A DNA stretch of 64,000 nucleotides, taken from contig NZ_CP022163.1 in NCBI RefSeq assembly GCF_002305855.1, positions 620,292 through 684,291 on the forward strand, read 5' to 3'. The position numbers and the translations under genes were made by a program. Under the pieces are notes generated by a model, which made no database searches, was not told the origin of the DNA, and worked only from the letters and a program-made list of their open reading frames with translations. Origin of the DNA: Melittangium boletus DSM 14713 (GTDB lineage Bacteria > Myxococcota > Myxococcia > Myxococcales > Myxococcaceae). Positions 1 to 8,141 of the stretch are shown piece by piece. The first letter of the stretch is position 1, and every line of letters starts with the position of its first letter.

Positions 1-1052
1 TGTTGCAGCCGCCCCTGGGCCGCCCAGGGGTCCGTGTATTGAACGAAGGTCTGGTCGATGCCCCAGGGCAGGAAGACCCAACGTCCGTCCGATGGGCGGC
101 GGTAGAGGTAGTAGTTGTTCTTGCCAGCGGCGTAGCCGTCCCAATGGCCGAGGAACAGCTCGGTGGCCGCGAAGCGCAGATACAGGTCCATGTCGATGAC
201 CTTGTCCGCGTCCTCCAGGAACGTGGCCGGGTTGTTCATCTGATCGAGCGCCCGCGCGAGCTGGGTCAGGTCCGCGAACCCGACGTCTTCGCCCTTGTCC
301 TGATCGAAGGTGCTCTCCTGGCCGACGGAGAGGTCGCTGCCGTATTGGCCCTCGTACAGGTTGCCGTCATCGCTGCCAAACCAGTGCTTGAGGAAGACGG
401 GGTTGTCGGTCGCCTCGATGGTGGCGTAGAGGCCATACAACGCACCGTTCACGTGCACCGTGGCGTAGGCCGAGCGGGGGGCGGGAACCTCCATCTCGCG
501 AAACAACATGTAGCCGAGCCGCTCGTGGATCATGCTCGGGTCCTGCACCATGTTGTTGAGGGCGAGCTTCTTGAGGCCCAACAGCGTCTGCTTGTCCTGG
601 AATTTGTCGAACTTGAGCAGGAAGCCCGCCTTCTGGCTGAGCTTGCGCGAGGAGCCAATCCGTCCCTTGAGGCGCACGCCGATCCGCTCGAACTCGAGGG
701 TCTGGCCGTCGAGTTCGAAGCGCAGATCGCCCTCCACGTAAGAGTCTGGCTTGGCATTGAGGGAGTCGATCGCCTCCTGCTCGAGGGTGAGCTCGAAGCG
801 GGGAATGCTCGTGCCGGCGAACAGGGCCTCGGAGGGACGCACCTGAGGGCCAGCGTCAGGGACTCCCGCGTCTACCGCGTCCGGTTCCCCCGCGTCACCA
901 GGTCCACCCGCGTCGCCCGGGAATTCAGCGCCCGCGTCGTGGAACTCGGATGGCGCATCCTTTCCCAACTCGTCGCCACCACAGGCGGGGGCAAGCAAGG
1001 AGCAGGTAAGCAACAGCGGCAGCAGGACCAGGGGTTGGCGCGAGGAAGTCAC
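1..1052 (-). CDS. CotH-kinase-like lipoprotein, C-terminus cut by window edge
   Basis: About 350 N-terminal residues are present; the rest lies beyond base 1. The GTG start at 1052 opens a hydrophobic export segment ending near SLLAPAC, read as a lipoprotein signal. An Asp-Ala-Gly-rich linker (DAGAEFPGDAGGPGDAG and similar) follows, a spacer common on myxobacterial surface lipoproteins. The folded part (GTSIPRFELTLEQ, VRLKGRIGSS, LALNNMVQDPSMIHERL, YGLYATIEATDNPVF, WVFLPWGIDQTF) matches the CotH-kinase family, related to Bacillus spore-coat CotH, an atypical protein kinase. Family membership is fairly secure. Kinase activity is not implied, because the C-terminal active-site part cannot be seen. 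The gene diverges from the exported protein starting at 1130. Confidence 0.8.
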   Translation of the reverse strand, partial: MTSSRQPLVLLPLLLTCSLLAPACGGDELGKDAPSEFHDAGAEFPGDAGGPGDAGEPDAVDAGVPDAGPQVRPSEALFAGTSIPRFELTLEQEAIDSLNAKPDSYVEGDLRFELDGQTLEFERIGVRLKGRIGSSRKLSQKAGFLLKFDKFQDKQTLLGLKKLALNNMVQDPSMIHERLGYMLFREMEVPAPRSAYATVHVNGALYGLYATIEATDNPVFLKHWFGSDDGNLYEGQYGSDLSVGQESTFDQDKGEDVGFADLTQLARALDQMNNPATFLEDADKVIDMDLYLRFAATELFLGHWDGYAAGKNNYYLYRRPSDGRWVFLPWGIDQTFVQYTDPWAAQGRLQ

Positions 1053-1129
1053 GGACGGGTTTTATCCGATTTATTGGGGAAATCCCGTCTTTCCAATTTC
1101 GCCCCGATGTGAAAAGATGATGGATTGGA

Positions 1130-2077
1130 ATGACTTTTCTCATGATTCGAGCCTTCCCCCTGTTGATTGCGCTTCTGCTGTCCGTCCCGGCTTTCGCCCA
1201 GTCACCCAGACTCGGGACACAAGCCCCCAGCAACCGCCTGATCCTTCACAACGTGGCCATACTGCGCCTCAACCCCCTGGGGTTGGAGAACCAGACGCGC
1301 TTCGGCTACCAGTCGGTGCTCTACCGCAATGACTCGGCGCTCTTCCGAGACAACTACCTCTACCTGGGCGCCAGTTCGAAGCTCAACCCCGCTGGAATCA
1401 AGATAGGACCCATGGTGGAGCTCCAGCCCCTCTCCGTGTTCACCCTGCGGCTGCTGGGCGAGTACGTGGGCTTCTTCTCCACCTTCAATGCCATGCAGTC
1501 GTTCTCATCGCCCAATCAGGAGTATTCGGACGCGTTGCTGGCCGCGCGGGGAGCCTCGGGGGAGAACTATGCCGCTTCGGGACTGCACTTCATGATCGAG
1601 CCGCTGCTCCAGATGAAGGTGGGGCCCCTCCTGTTGCGCAACCGCTTCTCGCTCGAATACTGGAGCATGGCTCTGCGGGGAACGGACCGTGTCTGGTATG
1701 ACCCCACGCCGGACACGCTGCTGCCCGGCAGGGGCTTCACGCTCGGCAATGAAGCAGACATCCTCTTCGCGGGGCGCCCGTCCCTGCTGCTGGGGGCTCG
1801 CTACAACCTGCTCAAGCCGCTCTACCGTGCCCGTGACTTCGCCGCGGGCGAGGTCGAGTCCAGGAACAACGGTTACCAACGGCTGGGCCTCCTGGCGGCA
1901 TACATCTTCTGGGAGGAGCCCTACACGGCCTTCAACAGGCCCACCCTCCTCCTCAACGTCGCGTGGTACCTCCAACACCGCTACCGCGCGGGCGCGGAGG
2001 TGAGCCGGTCCGTTCCCTACGTGGCGCTCGCCTTCTCCTTCCAATCGGACTTGTTGGACGGGGCCGCGCGTAACTGA
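1130..2077 (+). CDS. Exported protein of unknown function, probable outer-membrane barrel
   Basis: A 315-residue protein with a clear signal peptide (MIRAFPLLIALLLSVPAFAQ), so export is secure. The start could be 1130 (MTFLMIRAF) or the in-frame ATG at 1142; the latter gives a more ordinary signal peptide. The mature part has alternating hydrophobic and aromatic stretches (LRLLGEYVGFFSTF, LLLGARYNLLKPLY, TLLLNVAWYLQHRY) and ends in a strand-like segment (VPYVALAFSFQSDLL), as in outer-membrane beta-barrels. I do not recognise a family. It diverges from the CotH-like gene and converges with the GH5 gene, so it is probably monocistronic. Confidence 0.75.
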   Translation: MTFLMIRAFPLLIALLLSVPAFAQSPRLGTQAPSNRLILHNVAILRLNPLGLENQTRFGYQSVLYRNDSALFRDNYLYLGASSKLNPAGIKIGPMVELQPLSVFTLRLLGEYVGFFSTFNAMQSFSSPNQEYSDALLAARGASGENYAASGLHFMIEPLLQMKVGPLLLRNRFSLEYWSMALRGTDRVWYDPTPDTLLPGRGFTLGNEADILFAGRPSLLLGARYNLLKPLYRARDFAAGEVESRNNGYQRLGLLAAYIFWEEPYTAFNRPTLLLNVAWYLQHRYRAGAEVSRSVPYVALAFSFQSDLLDGAARN

Positions 2078-2119
2078 GCCGCGACACCGCCCTCCCCCAG
2101 AGGGTCAAACAGTGACGTC

Positions 2120-4090
2120 TCAGGGCTTGCCGAGGTGCCGCTCCAGCACTTGCGCCTGCGACAGCGGAATCAGCGAGGGCTCGATCTGGTAGACGTTGTT
2201 GATGTTCGGCTTGGTCGCGCCCTCCCACGTGCCCGTCGTCCACATCGTCGCGCCCATGCCCACCTCGTCGAGGAAGGACAGGAGCAGCTCGCCGTCCGCG
2301 TTCCAGGCCGCGGTTTCATCCGGGCGCCTGACGGAGTTGGGCCAGCCGAACTCGCCGAGGAAGCCGCGGGTGCCCTGAGCCGTGACCCAGTCGCTGAAGA
2401 CCTTCACCCGGGCGACACCGCGCGCGCCCACGGACGCGTAGCCGTCACGCTGGGCCGCGGCGAGCTCGTTCGCGTGGGTGCTCTCGTACTTCCCGCTCCG
2501 GTCGAAGTAGAAGTGAGCGTGATACATGATGTTGTTCTTGGGGTCGTTCACCCACTTGACCGGGTGGTTCTTCGGCCACTGATCCGTCGAGGCGTAGTCA
2601 TAGCCTTCCACCATGATGATCTTGTCCTCGCCGAGCGCCCGGAGGGCATCCACCGCCGCCTGGGAATAGGACTCCCAGACCTGCGGCGGCGGCTGCTCGC
2701 CCGACTGGGTCCCCTGGGCCACGTTGTCGACGTAGAAGACGAACGGGGCGCTGCCGTCGCTCGAGTCGACGATGAACTCGATGGTGAAGGAGCGGTTGTT
2801 GGTCCACGCGGCCGCCGGGGGCTTGAAGTACACCCGGACTTCCTCGCCCTTGTTCACCGCGAAGGGCTCGCCGAAGTGGCTCACATAGGAGCTGTCCATC
2901 AACACCAGCCGGGCCCGGACGCTGCCGGGGGTGGTGGTGGGCACGAAGACCTTCGCCTGGAAGGTCGGACCATTGGCGAGACCCGCGCGCTTGATGTCCG
3001 CCTTGAGCCCCGCGCCCAGCACCTTGCCGCTCCCGGCGCTGGCGGTGGCGGTGATTCGCAGCGAGCCCTGGTTGTCGCGCACCACCCGGGCCACGGAGGT
3101 GTCCCGGGTGTCCCGAGGCAGCCAGCCCTCGGTGTTGGACTCGAAGTTCGCGAACGTGACGGGGTTCGAGTAGGTGCCCTCGAAGTACGGCAGATCATGC
3201 GGCTCGTTCATGATGTCGTAGGCATAGAGGGCGGCATACGCCTCCGGGTTGCTCCGGATGGCGGTGGCGATCCGCCGCCACGCGTCCGCGTACTGCGCCT
3301 TCGTCGGGGCGCCCGCGCTTCCGAAGGGCCGCGTCACGCCGCCAGACGTGTAGCGCGCGGAATTGTGCATGTCGACGATGACGCCCAGCCCCGCGGTGTG
3401 GGCGTACTCGAGCGTGTCCAGCAGGTAGTTCAGGTAGGTCGTGTTCAGGGCACCATTGAGCACTGGCTGGACGCGCTCCCAGAGGAAGGGAATGCGCACG
3501 ACGTCCAGACCACGGGACTTCAGCCGCTGCATACCGGCCAATGTCGGCTTGGGGTAATTGGTGCCCATGACGCCTGGCAGCGCCCCAGCCGCGTTGCCCA
3601 GATCCATGATGTTGATGCCCCGCACGTAGCTCTGGGCAGGCGCGGCGTCCGCGTGGAACGTGAACATGTTGTCGATCCGCGCCACGTTCATGTAGACCGC
3701 CGAGCCGGAGGCGTCGGTCGCCTGGGTGGTCCAGACGTATTCCCCCGTCGTCAGGTTGGCGGGAATCGTGAAGCTCGGCTGGTAGCGCCGCTTCTCTCCG
3801 GCGGCGAAGCCCTGGCCCGTCACTGTCTGGGTATAGACGGCGGTGGTGGAGATGGCGCCGCCCGGCGTATAGGGCCGCACCTGGAACGTGAACGTGACGT
3901 TCGACACGGCTTCTGGAGACTGCGGGACGATGGTGAAGCCGACCGTCTGGCCCGCGACCGCTGTCCGAGGGGACGTATACGCGCCCGTGTTCACGAACGT
4001 GAGCGCGCTCGCGCTGAACGGAAGGCCGACCAGCAACAGCGCGGCGGCCATCCAGAAATGTCTTCTTGTTTCACGACAAATATTTCCCAT
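2120..4090 (-). CDS. Secreted GH5-type glycoside hydrolase with an inserted module
   Basis: 656 residues. A signal peptide (about 1-29, ending FSASA) and a beta-rich N-terminal domain (31-145) precede a clan GH-A TIM barrel. The barrel start is RGINIMDLG (157-165), followed by VVRIPFLWERV (197-207) and VIVDMHNS. The general acid is E296 in the Asn-Glu-Pro motif (YDIMNEPHD) and the nucleophile is E580 (GFLGEFGWPN), so both catalytic residues are present. This fits GH5 endoglucanases or mannanases acting on beta-1,4-glycans; substrate is not readable. Between the two catalytic glutamates lies a ~150-residue beta-sandwich-like insert (about 310-462) resembling a carbohydrate-binding module. It converges with the gene ending at 2077. 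Confidence 0.9.
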   Translation of the reverse strand: MGNICRETRRHFWMAAALLLVGLPFSASALTFVNTGAYTSPRTAVAGQTVGFTIVPQSPEAVSNVTFTFQVRPYTPGGAISTTAVYTQTVTGQGFAAGEKRRYQPSFTIPANLTTGEYVWTTQATDASGSAVYMNVARIDNMFTFHADAAPAQSYVRGINIMDLGNAAGALPGVMGTNYPKPTLAGMQRLKSRGLDVVRIPFLWERVQPVLNGALNTTYLNYLLDTLEYAHTAGLGVIVDMHNSARYTSGGVTRPFGSAGAPTKAQYADAWRRIATAIRSNPEAYAALYAYDIMNEPHDLPYFEGTYSNPVTFANFESNTEGWLPRDTRDTSVARVVRDNQGSLRITATASAGSGKVLGAGLKADIKRAGLANGPTFQAKVFVPTTTPGSVRARLVLMDSSYVSHFGEPFAVNKGEEVRVYFKPPAAAWTNNRSFTIEFIVDSSDGSAPFVFYVDNVAQGTQSGEQPPPQVWESYSQAAVDALRALGEDKIIMVEGYDYASTDQWPKNHPVKWVNDPKNNIMYHAHFYFDRSGKYESTHANELAAAQRDGYASVGARGVARVKVFSDWVTAQGTRGFLGEFGWPNSVRRPDETAAWNADGELLLSFLDEVGMGATMWTTGTWEGATKPNINNVYQIEPSLIPLSQAQVLERHLGKP

Positions 4091-4167
4091 GATTCTCTGC
4101 TTTTACAGCTTCCACGGACTTCGCACCAGCCCCTTCTGGCAACAGAGTGTTCCGCGGGAGGAAGAAT

Positions 4168-4425
4168 TCACGGGCACGTCTCTGTCATGCACTTGCAAAT
4201 CTTCGTGGTGTGCACGTCGCTGATGGCCGCGCAGGAGGGCGCCGTCGCGGGACAATCCGCGTTCGTGACGCAGAGTATCGCGCACCTCCCTTCATCTGGA
4301 TGACAGATCTCGGACTCAAGGCAATCCTTGTCACGGGAGCAGCTCAGGTCGCCGGTTGGCCTGCAACCCGTCACCACCAGGCTCAACCCCATCAGCGTGC
4401 TCCACATGCCTACCCTCTTCCGCAT
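4168..4425 (-). CDS. Small cysteine-rich lipoprotein, function unknown
   Basis: 85 residues when started at the ATG at 4425, which gives a charged n-region (MRKR), a hydrophobic stretch and a lipobox (LVVTGC). A GAGAGGA ribosome-binding site lies just upstream; in-frame starts further upstream would destroy the signal. Including the lipid-attached one, 11 cysteines occur in short Cys-x-x-x-Cys-like spacings (LSCSRDKDCLESEIC), the pattern of small disulphide-stabilised repeats on many myxobacterial surface lipoproteins. It lies 78 bases upstream of the GH5 gene on the same strand and could be cotranscribed with it. Function is unknown. Confidence 0.75.
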   Translation of the reverse strand: MRKRVGMWSTLMGLSLVVTGCRPTGDLSCSRDKDCLESEICHPDEGRCAILCVTNADCPATAPSCAAISDVHTTKICKCMTETCP

Positions 4426-4506
4426 TCTCGACGTCCTCTCTCTGGCGCCCACCCCAGCGCCCCGGCCGCCCACACGCGGCACGAGGCACTGGGACCGCGG
4501 CGGCCG

Positions 4507-5595
4507 CTACTTCGTGCCGGCCGTCGCTCCGGTATAGACGCGGATCCCGTCCTTCCAGGTCTCCACGACAGGAATATCGCGCATCTTCAGGTAGCAGTCG
4601 CCCAGGGTGAGCGGATCCTGGGCGAGGATGACGAAGTCCGCGAAATGACCCGTGTCCAAGGAGCCGACCCACTTGTCGGCGTAGCACTGCCAGGCCGCGT
4701 CGTAGGTGACGGCCCGCAGGGCCTGCTCCTTCGTGATGCACTCGTAGGGATTCAGCGCGGGAGGCTTGCCCCCCTCGGTGGGAGGAGCGGCCTCCATGAT
4801 CCGGGTGATGGACTGCTCCATCATGCGCAGGGGCCCCAGTGGGCTCACCTCGCAATCGCTGTGGAGGGAGATCCGCAGTCCGGCGTCGAGCGCGGAACGG
4901 CAGAGATCCAGGTGCTGCTCCGCCTTGTCCTTGAAGATGACCTGACGGAAGGCATGGCCCCAGTAACCCACATGCCCGATGAGGAAGCTGGGAGAGATGC
5001 CCTTGTCCCGCATGGTCGTGATCTGCTCCGGGACGAGCAGGGAGCAGTGCTCGATCCGATGGCGGCGGGCTCCTGCCTGCTGCTTGGAGATGGCCTCGTC
5101 GTACACCTGCAGGGTGAACCGCACGGCCTGATCACCATTGGCGTGGATCATCAGCGGCCACCCCTTGCCCATGGCGGCCTTGATCAAGCTCCGATAGGCA
5201 TCCGGCACCTCCGTGGGTTGGTCCTGGTTGGGATCCGTGAAGTTGAAGAGGCCATGATTGTTGGCGGGACGACAGGCGTAGGGGTCGACCTGGTAGCCCG
5301 TCAGGCCCTGCGCATTCATGGCGGCCTCGACATCCGAGAGGCGTCCAACAGCGATCACCTTGCCCTGATGGATACCGATGGCATCCACGGGCTTGCTCGA
5401 GCCATTGATGAGGGGGCGGATGGTGCCACCCGTGATGATCTGGGAGACCGGTGTGGAGGCAGCGTCCCGCTCCCGGCGTTGGAACAAGGCACTCAACAAC
5501 TCGGGCTTGAACAGTTTCTTCTCGAGGACCGACACCACGGGATTGCTGCAGGAGCAGTGGGCGCAACCCGAGCCTGAAGGGTGGGAATGGGTCAT
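4507..5595 (-). CDS. YtcJ-like amidohydrolase with in-frame internal deletion
   Basis: 362 residues, much shorter than the ~520-600 usual for the YtcJ/Amidohydrolase_3 family of zinc-dependent hydrolases. The N-terminal beta-sandwich part (IITGGTIRPLING, AIGIHQGKVIAVG) runs to about residue 98. It then jumps straight to the late barrel (GYQVDP, PLMIHANGDQAV, RRHRIEHCSLL, LRISLHSDCEVSPLGP) and a normal C-terminus (GHFADFVILAQDPLT). The missing piece should hold the first metal ligands (the Asp-x-His-x-His loop); H151, H183 and D247 remain. The reading frame is intact, so this is either a recent in-frame deletion or a repurposed protein. Activity of the usual type is unlikely. The start is followed by a Cys/His-rich N-terminus (GCAHCSC). 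Confidence 0.75.
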   Translation of the reverse strand: MTHSHPSGSGCAHCSCSNPVVSVLEKKLFKPELLSALFQRRERDAASTPVSQIITGGTIRPLINGSSKPVDAIGIHQGKVIAVGRLSDVEAAMNAQGLTGYQVDPYACRPANNHGLFNFTDPNQDQPTEVPDAYRSLIKAAMGKGWPLMIHANGDQAVRFTLQVYDEAISKQQAGARRHRIEHCSLLVPEQITTMRDKGISPSFLIGHVGYWGHAFRQVIFKDKAEQHLDLCRSALDAGLRISLHSDCEVSPLGPLRMMEQSITRIMEAAPPTEGGKPPALNPYECITKEQALRAVTYDAAWQCYADKWVGSLDTGHFADFVILAQDPLTLGDCYLKMRDIPVVETWKDGIRVYTGATAGTK

Positions 5596-5739
5596 GAAGT
5601 GGTGGCCCAGGCCGGATTCCGTGCCCCTGGACCCCCCGAGTCGGAGTCATGGCAAAACAGATGCCAGGGCGGAGCCAAGGGCGCCACGAGGGAGCGCTCC
5701 ACGCAGAGGGGCGGAGTTGATGTGTCGGAAGTCGACGTT

Positions 5740-5757
5740 ACGTGTCAGCCGACACGT
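5740..5757. promoter_or_regulatory. Inverted repeat, candidate operator
   Basis: ACGTGTC, a 4-base centre AGCC, then GACACGT: perfect 7-base arms, 8 of 9 pairs if read as an 18-base palindrome. Size and symmetry fit a TetR-family or similar dimeric repressor site. It sits in the 254-base divergent region between the amidohydrolase (start 5595) and the alpha/beta hydrolase (start 5850). No regulator gene is adjacent, so the controlling protein is unknown. Confidence 0.4.
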
Positions 5758-5849
5758 CAGCGAGGCGCGCCCCCCTGTTGAACGCGGGGGCGTTCGCATG
5801 GAGCAGCAACCGCTCTCCACGCCCATCGCGAGGTGACTACCTTGAGGAT

Positions 5850-6401
5850 ATGAGCTTCTCGACAAGGGCGATCCAGGGGCCAGTGGGACGGCTGGCTGTC
5901 AGCACGGCGGGCCAGGGCGGACTTCCCGTTCTCTTCGTACATGGCCATGGCGGCGACCGGACACAGTGGGCGGCCCAGCAGGCGTTCCTGGTGCAGCGCA
6001 GCGTGTCCTTCGATCTGCGGGGAATGGGTGAGTCGGACCCCGACCCCGCGGGCCGCTACCACGTCCGGGACTTCGCGGAGGACGTGGGCGCGGTGGCGGA
6101 CACGCTGCACCTGGAGCGCTTCGTGTTGGTGGGGCACGGCTTCGGCTGCGGGGTGGCGAGCGAGTACGCGGCGCTCCATCCCGAGCGAGTGGCGGGGCTG
6201 GTTCTCGGGGATCCGGAGGGCAGCGTGAAGAAGCCCCTCTCCGAGGGGTTCGACCCACCGGTTCAGAGGTTGGTGATGGACGCCCCCGAGTCCTTCAACG
6301 CCGCATTGGACGCGTTCCTCGCCGATGTGGAGGCCCACCTGGTCCTGGAGGATGCGAGGCTCCCCGGCCCCACGGACGCGAGCGGAGCCCTGACGATGTG
6401 A
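5850..6401 (+). CDS. Truncated alpha/beta-hydrolase-fold protein lacking the nucleophile serine
   Basis: 183 residues against about 260 for the family. The fold start is clear: VLFVHGHGGDRTQW (oxyanion region), SVSFDLRGMGESDPD and RFVLVGHGFGCGVASEYAALHPERVAG. The nucleophile elbow, normally Gly-x-Ser-x-Gly, reads G-H-G-F-G, with Gly97 (codon GGC) in place of serine. The protein stops before the catalytic-histidine region. The start at 5850 follows GAGGA closely, with another GAGGT about 16 bases upstream. It is a paralogue of the hydrolase at 62894-63676, which carries the same Ser-to-Gly change. It converges with hflX, nine bases apart. Probably catalytically inactive in the classical sense. 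Confidence 0.75.
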   Translation: MSFSTRAIQGPVGRLAVSTAGQGGLPVLFVHGHGGDRTQWAAQQAFLVQRSVSFDLRGMGESDPDPAGRYHVRDFAEDVGAVADTLHLERFVLVGHGFGCGVASEYAALHPERVAGLVLGDPEGSVKKPLSEGFDPPVQRLVMDAPESFNAALDAFLADVEAHLVLEDARLPGPTDASGALTM

Positions 6402-6410
6402 GCCGAGGCC

Positions 6411-7802
6411 TCAAGCGTTTCCGAAGGCGTGGGTCAGTCGGGCAATCGCCGCGGGAAGCGCGCGAATCATCAGCCGCCGGCCGTTCTCATCGAAGGCCTC
6501 GGAGAGGACCCGGGCATTCTCGTACACCTCGTTGATGCGCCCCTGGCGGGCATAGGGAATCACCAGCTCCGCCTCGACCATGGAACGCTCGAAGAACTCC
6601 ACCACGCTCTGGCGGAGCGCGGCGACATCGTCCGGCGAATGCGCCGAGAGGACCCGCGCCTCGGGGTGCCGCTGGAGCAGGGCTTCGCGTTGCTCGGCGG
6701 AAAGCCGGTCCGCCTTGTTGAACAACAACCGGCTCGGCACACCCTGCGCTCCAATCTCGCGAAGGACCCCTCGGGAGACCTCGAGTTGGGTCTCCCAGGT
6801 GGGGTCGGAGGCATCCACCACGTAGAGCAGCAACGAGGCCTCTAGCGCCTCATCCAGCGTCGAGCGGAAGGAGGCCACGAGGTCGTGCGGCAGCTTCTGG
6901 ATGAAGCCCACGGTGTCCGAGACCAGTACCCGGGGCCGGGTCTCCGGTTGCAGCGCCCGCACCGTGGTGTCCAGCGTGGCGAAGAGCTGATCGGCCACCA
7001 GCACCTCGCTCCCCGTCAGGGCACGCATCAGCGAGGACTTGCCCGCGTTGGTGTAGCCCACCAGCGCCACCCGCAACTGGTCCCTCCGGGCGTAGCGCCG
7101 CTGCGCCTGGTCCTGCTGGATGACCGCGAGCCCCTCGCGTAGCTCGGCGAGCCGGTCGCGAATCTTGCGGCGATCGAGTTCCAACGCCGAGTCTCCCGAG
7201 CCCCGGCCTTGTTGCCGCTCGCGGCTTCCCGTGGACTCGCGCATGCGGGGGGCGAGGTAGTTGAGCCGCGCGATCTCCACCTGCATCCGCGCTTCGCGGC
7301 TGCGGGCATGGCGATGGAAGATGTCCACGATGACGCCCGTGCGGTCGAGGACCTGGGCGCCGGTGGCCCGCTCCAGGTTGCTCAACTGGCTGGGCGAGAG
7401 CTCATGGTCGACCACCACCACCGTGGGCCTCGCGACGGGCTGGGTGGCGTCCACCTCGGCTTCCGGTTCCGCCACGGAGCCTTCATCCTGGGGTACCGCG
7501 TCTTCCTCTTCGGATTCCCAGCGCTCGCGAGCCTTCGACTTGCGTACCTGCGCGCCAGAGGGAACGAAGCCCCGGCCCCCCGTGAGCTGGGCCAGTTCCT
7601 TGAGCTTTCCGGTGCCGAGGACCGTCCCCGCCGCGACGCCTTCGCGGCGCTGGGTCACGGTCGCGACGACCTCGTAGCCGAGGGTATGCACCAGCCTCCC
7701 GAGTTCGGCGAGGTCGGCGGCGTGTTCGGTGTCGGAGACGCCAGGGAGTTGGACGCCCACCAACACGGCGAAAGGGCGTGGATCGGAAGAGGATGGTGAC
7801 AT
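6411..7802 (-). CDS. hflX: GTPase HflX
   Basis: 463 residues from the ATG at 7802, chosen because GGAG lies ten bases upstream and the conserved HflX N-domain begins there (FAVLVGVQLPG, GTGKLKEL). HflX is a ribosome-associated GTPase that splits stalled ribosomes, notably after heat stress. The G-domain motifs are present: P-loop GYTNAGKSS (about 249-257), the threonine switch region (LFATLDTT), DTVGFI and NKAD. The conserved glycine-rich segment and a basic coiled coil precede it. An acidic, low-complexity stretch (SEEEDAVPQDEGSVAEPEAE) is inserted in the N-domain. There is no hfq neighbour, unlike in enterobacteria. Confidence 0.95.
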   Translation of the reverse strand: MSPSSSDPRPFAVLVGVQLPGVSDTEHAADLAELGRLVHTLGYEVVATVTQRREGVAAGTVLGTGKLKELAQLTGGRGFVPSGAQVRKSKARERWESEEEDAVPQDEGSVAEPEAEVDATQPVARPTVVVVDHELSPSQLSNLERATGAQVLDRTGVIVDIFHRHARSREARMQVEIARLNYLAPRMRESTGSRERQQGRGSGDSALELDRRKIRDRLAELREGLAVIQQDQAQRRYARRDQLRVALVGYTNAGKSSLMRALTGSEVLVADQLFATLDTTVRALQPETRPRVLVSDTVGFIQKLPHDLVASFRSTLDEALEASLLLYVVDASDPTWETQLEVSRGVLREIGAQGVPSRLLFNKADRLSAEQREALLQRHPEARVLSAHSPDDVAALRQSVVEFFERSMVEAELVIPYARQGRINEVYENARVLSEAFDENGRRLMIRALPAAIARLTHAFGNA

Positions 7803-7867
7803 GACGGAAGAACTCCAGCACGAATGACCCGCGCTGGAGCTCTTTTCCTTCATCAGGGGAGGCTTGG

Positions 7868-8071
7868 TTACTCGGTCAGGGGCAGGCCGCAGTAGCCCGG
7901 CGCCGGAGTGCTGTGCCAGGCGCAGACGGTCTTCGGACAGTACTGCTGGGTCTTGTAGCTCCTGCACCAGGACTCGGGAGCGCCCTGCACCTCCACCGGC
8001 TGCTCCTCGACCACCTCGGGGCCACAGCCACTCAACAGCCCCAGCGTCCCCACCAGCGCGAGCCAACGCAT
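7868..8071 (-). CDS. Small lipoprotein, function unknown
   Basis: 67 residues. A strong ribosome-binding site (AAGGAG, six bases before ATG) and a textbook lipoprotein signal (LLSGC, Cys16) support it as a real gene. The mature part is short with four further cysteines (SWCRSYKTQQYCPKTVCAW, GYCG), suggesting two disulphides. It is transcribed towards hflX, 65 bases away, and could share its transcript. No family is recognised. Confidence 0.7.
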   Translation of the reverse strand: MRWLALVGTLGLLSGCGPEVVEEQPVEVQGAPESWCRSYKTQQYCPKTVCAWHSTPAPGYCGLPLTE

Positions 8072-8141
8072 GTGTCACTCCTTCGAAAGGGTTGAATTCC
8101 TCGATTATCAGAAAAACAGATAGGCGACGAGCAGGCCACAC

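Noticed and set aside
3..1112. A plus-strand frame opposite the CotH-like gene
   Set aside because: Shadow; the minus-strand reading has a signal, linker and CotH motifs.
2135..4303. A 722-codon plus-strand frame opposite the GH5 gene
   Set aside because: Arg/Val/Gly-rich composition typical of antisense shadow; the minus strand has a signal peptide and catalytic motifs.
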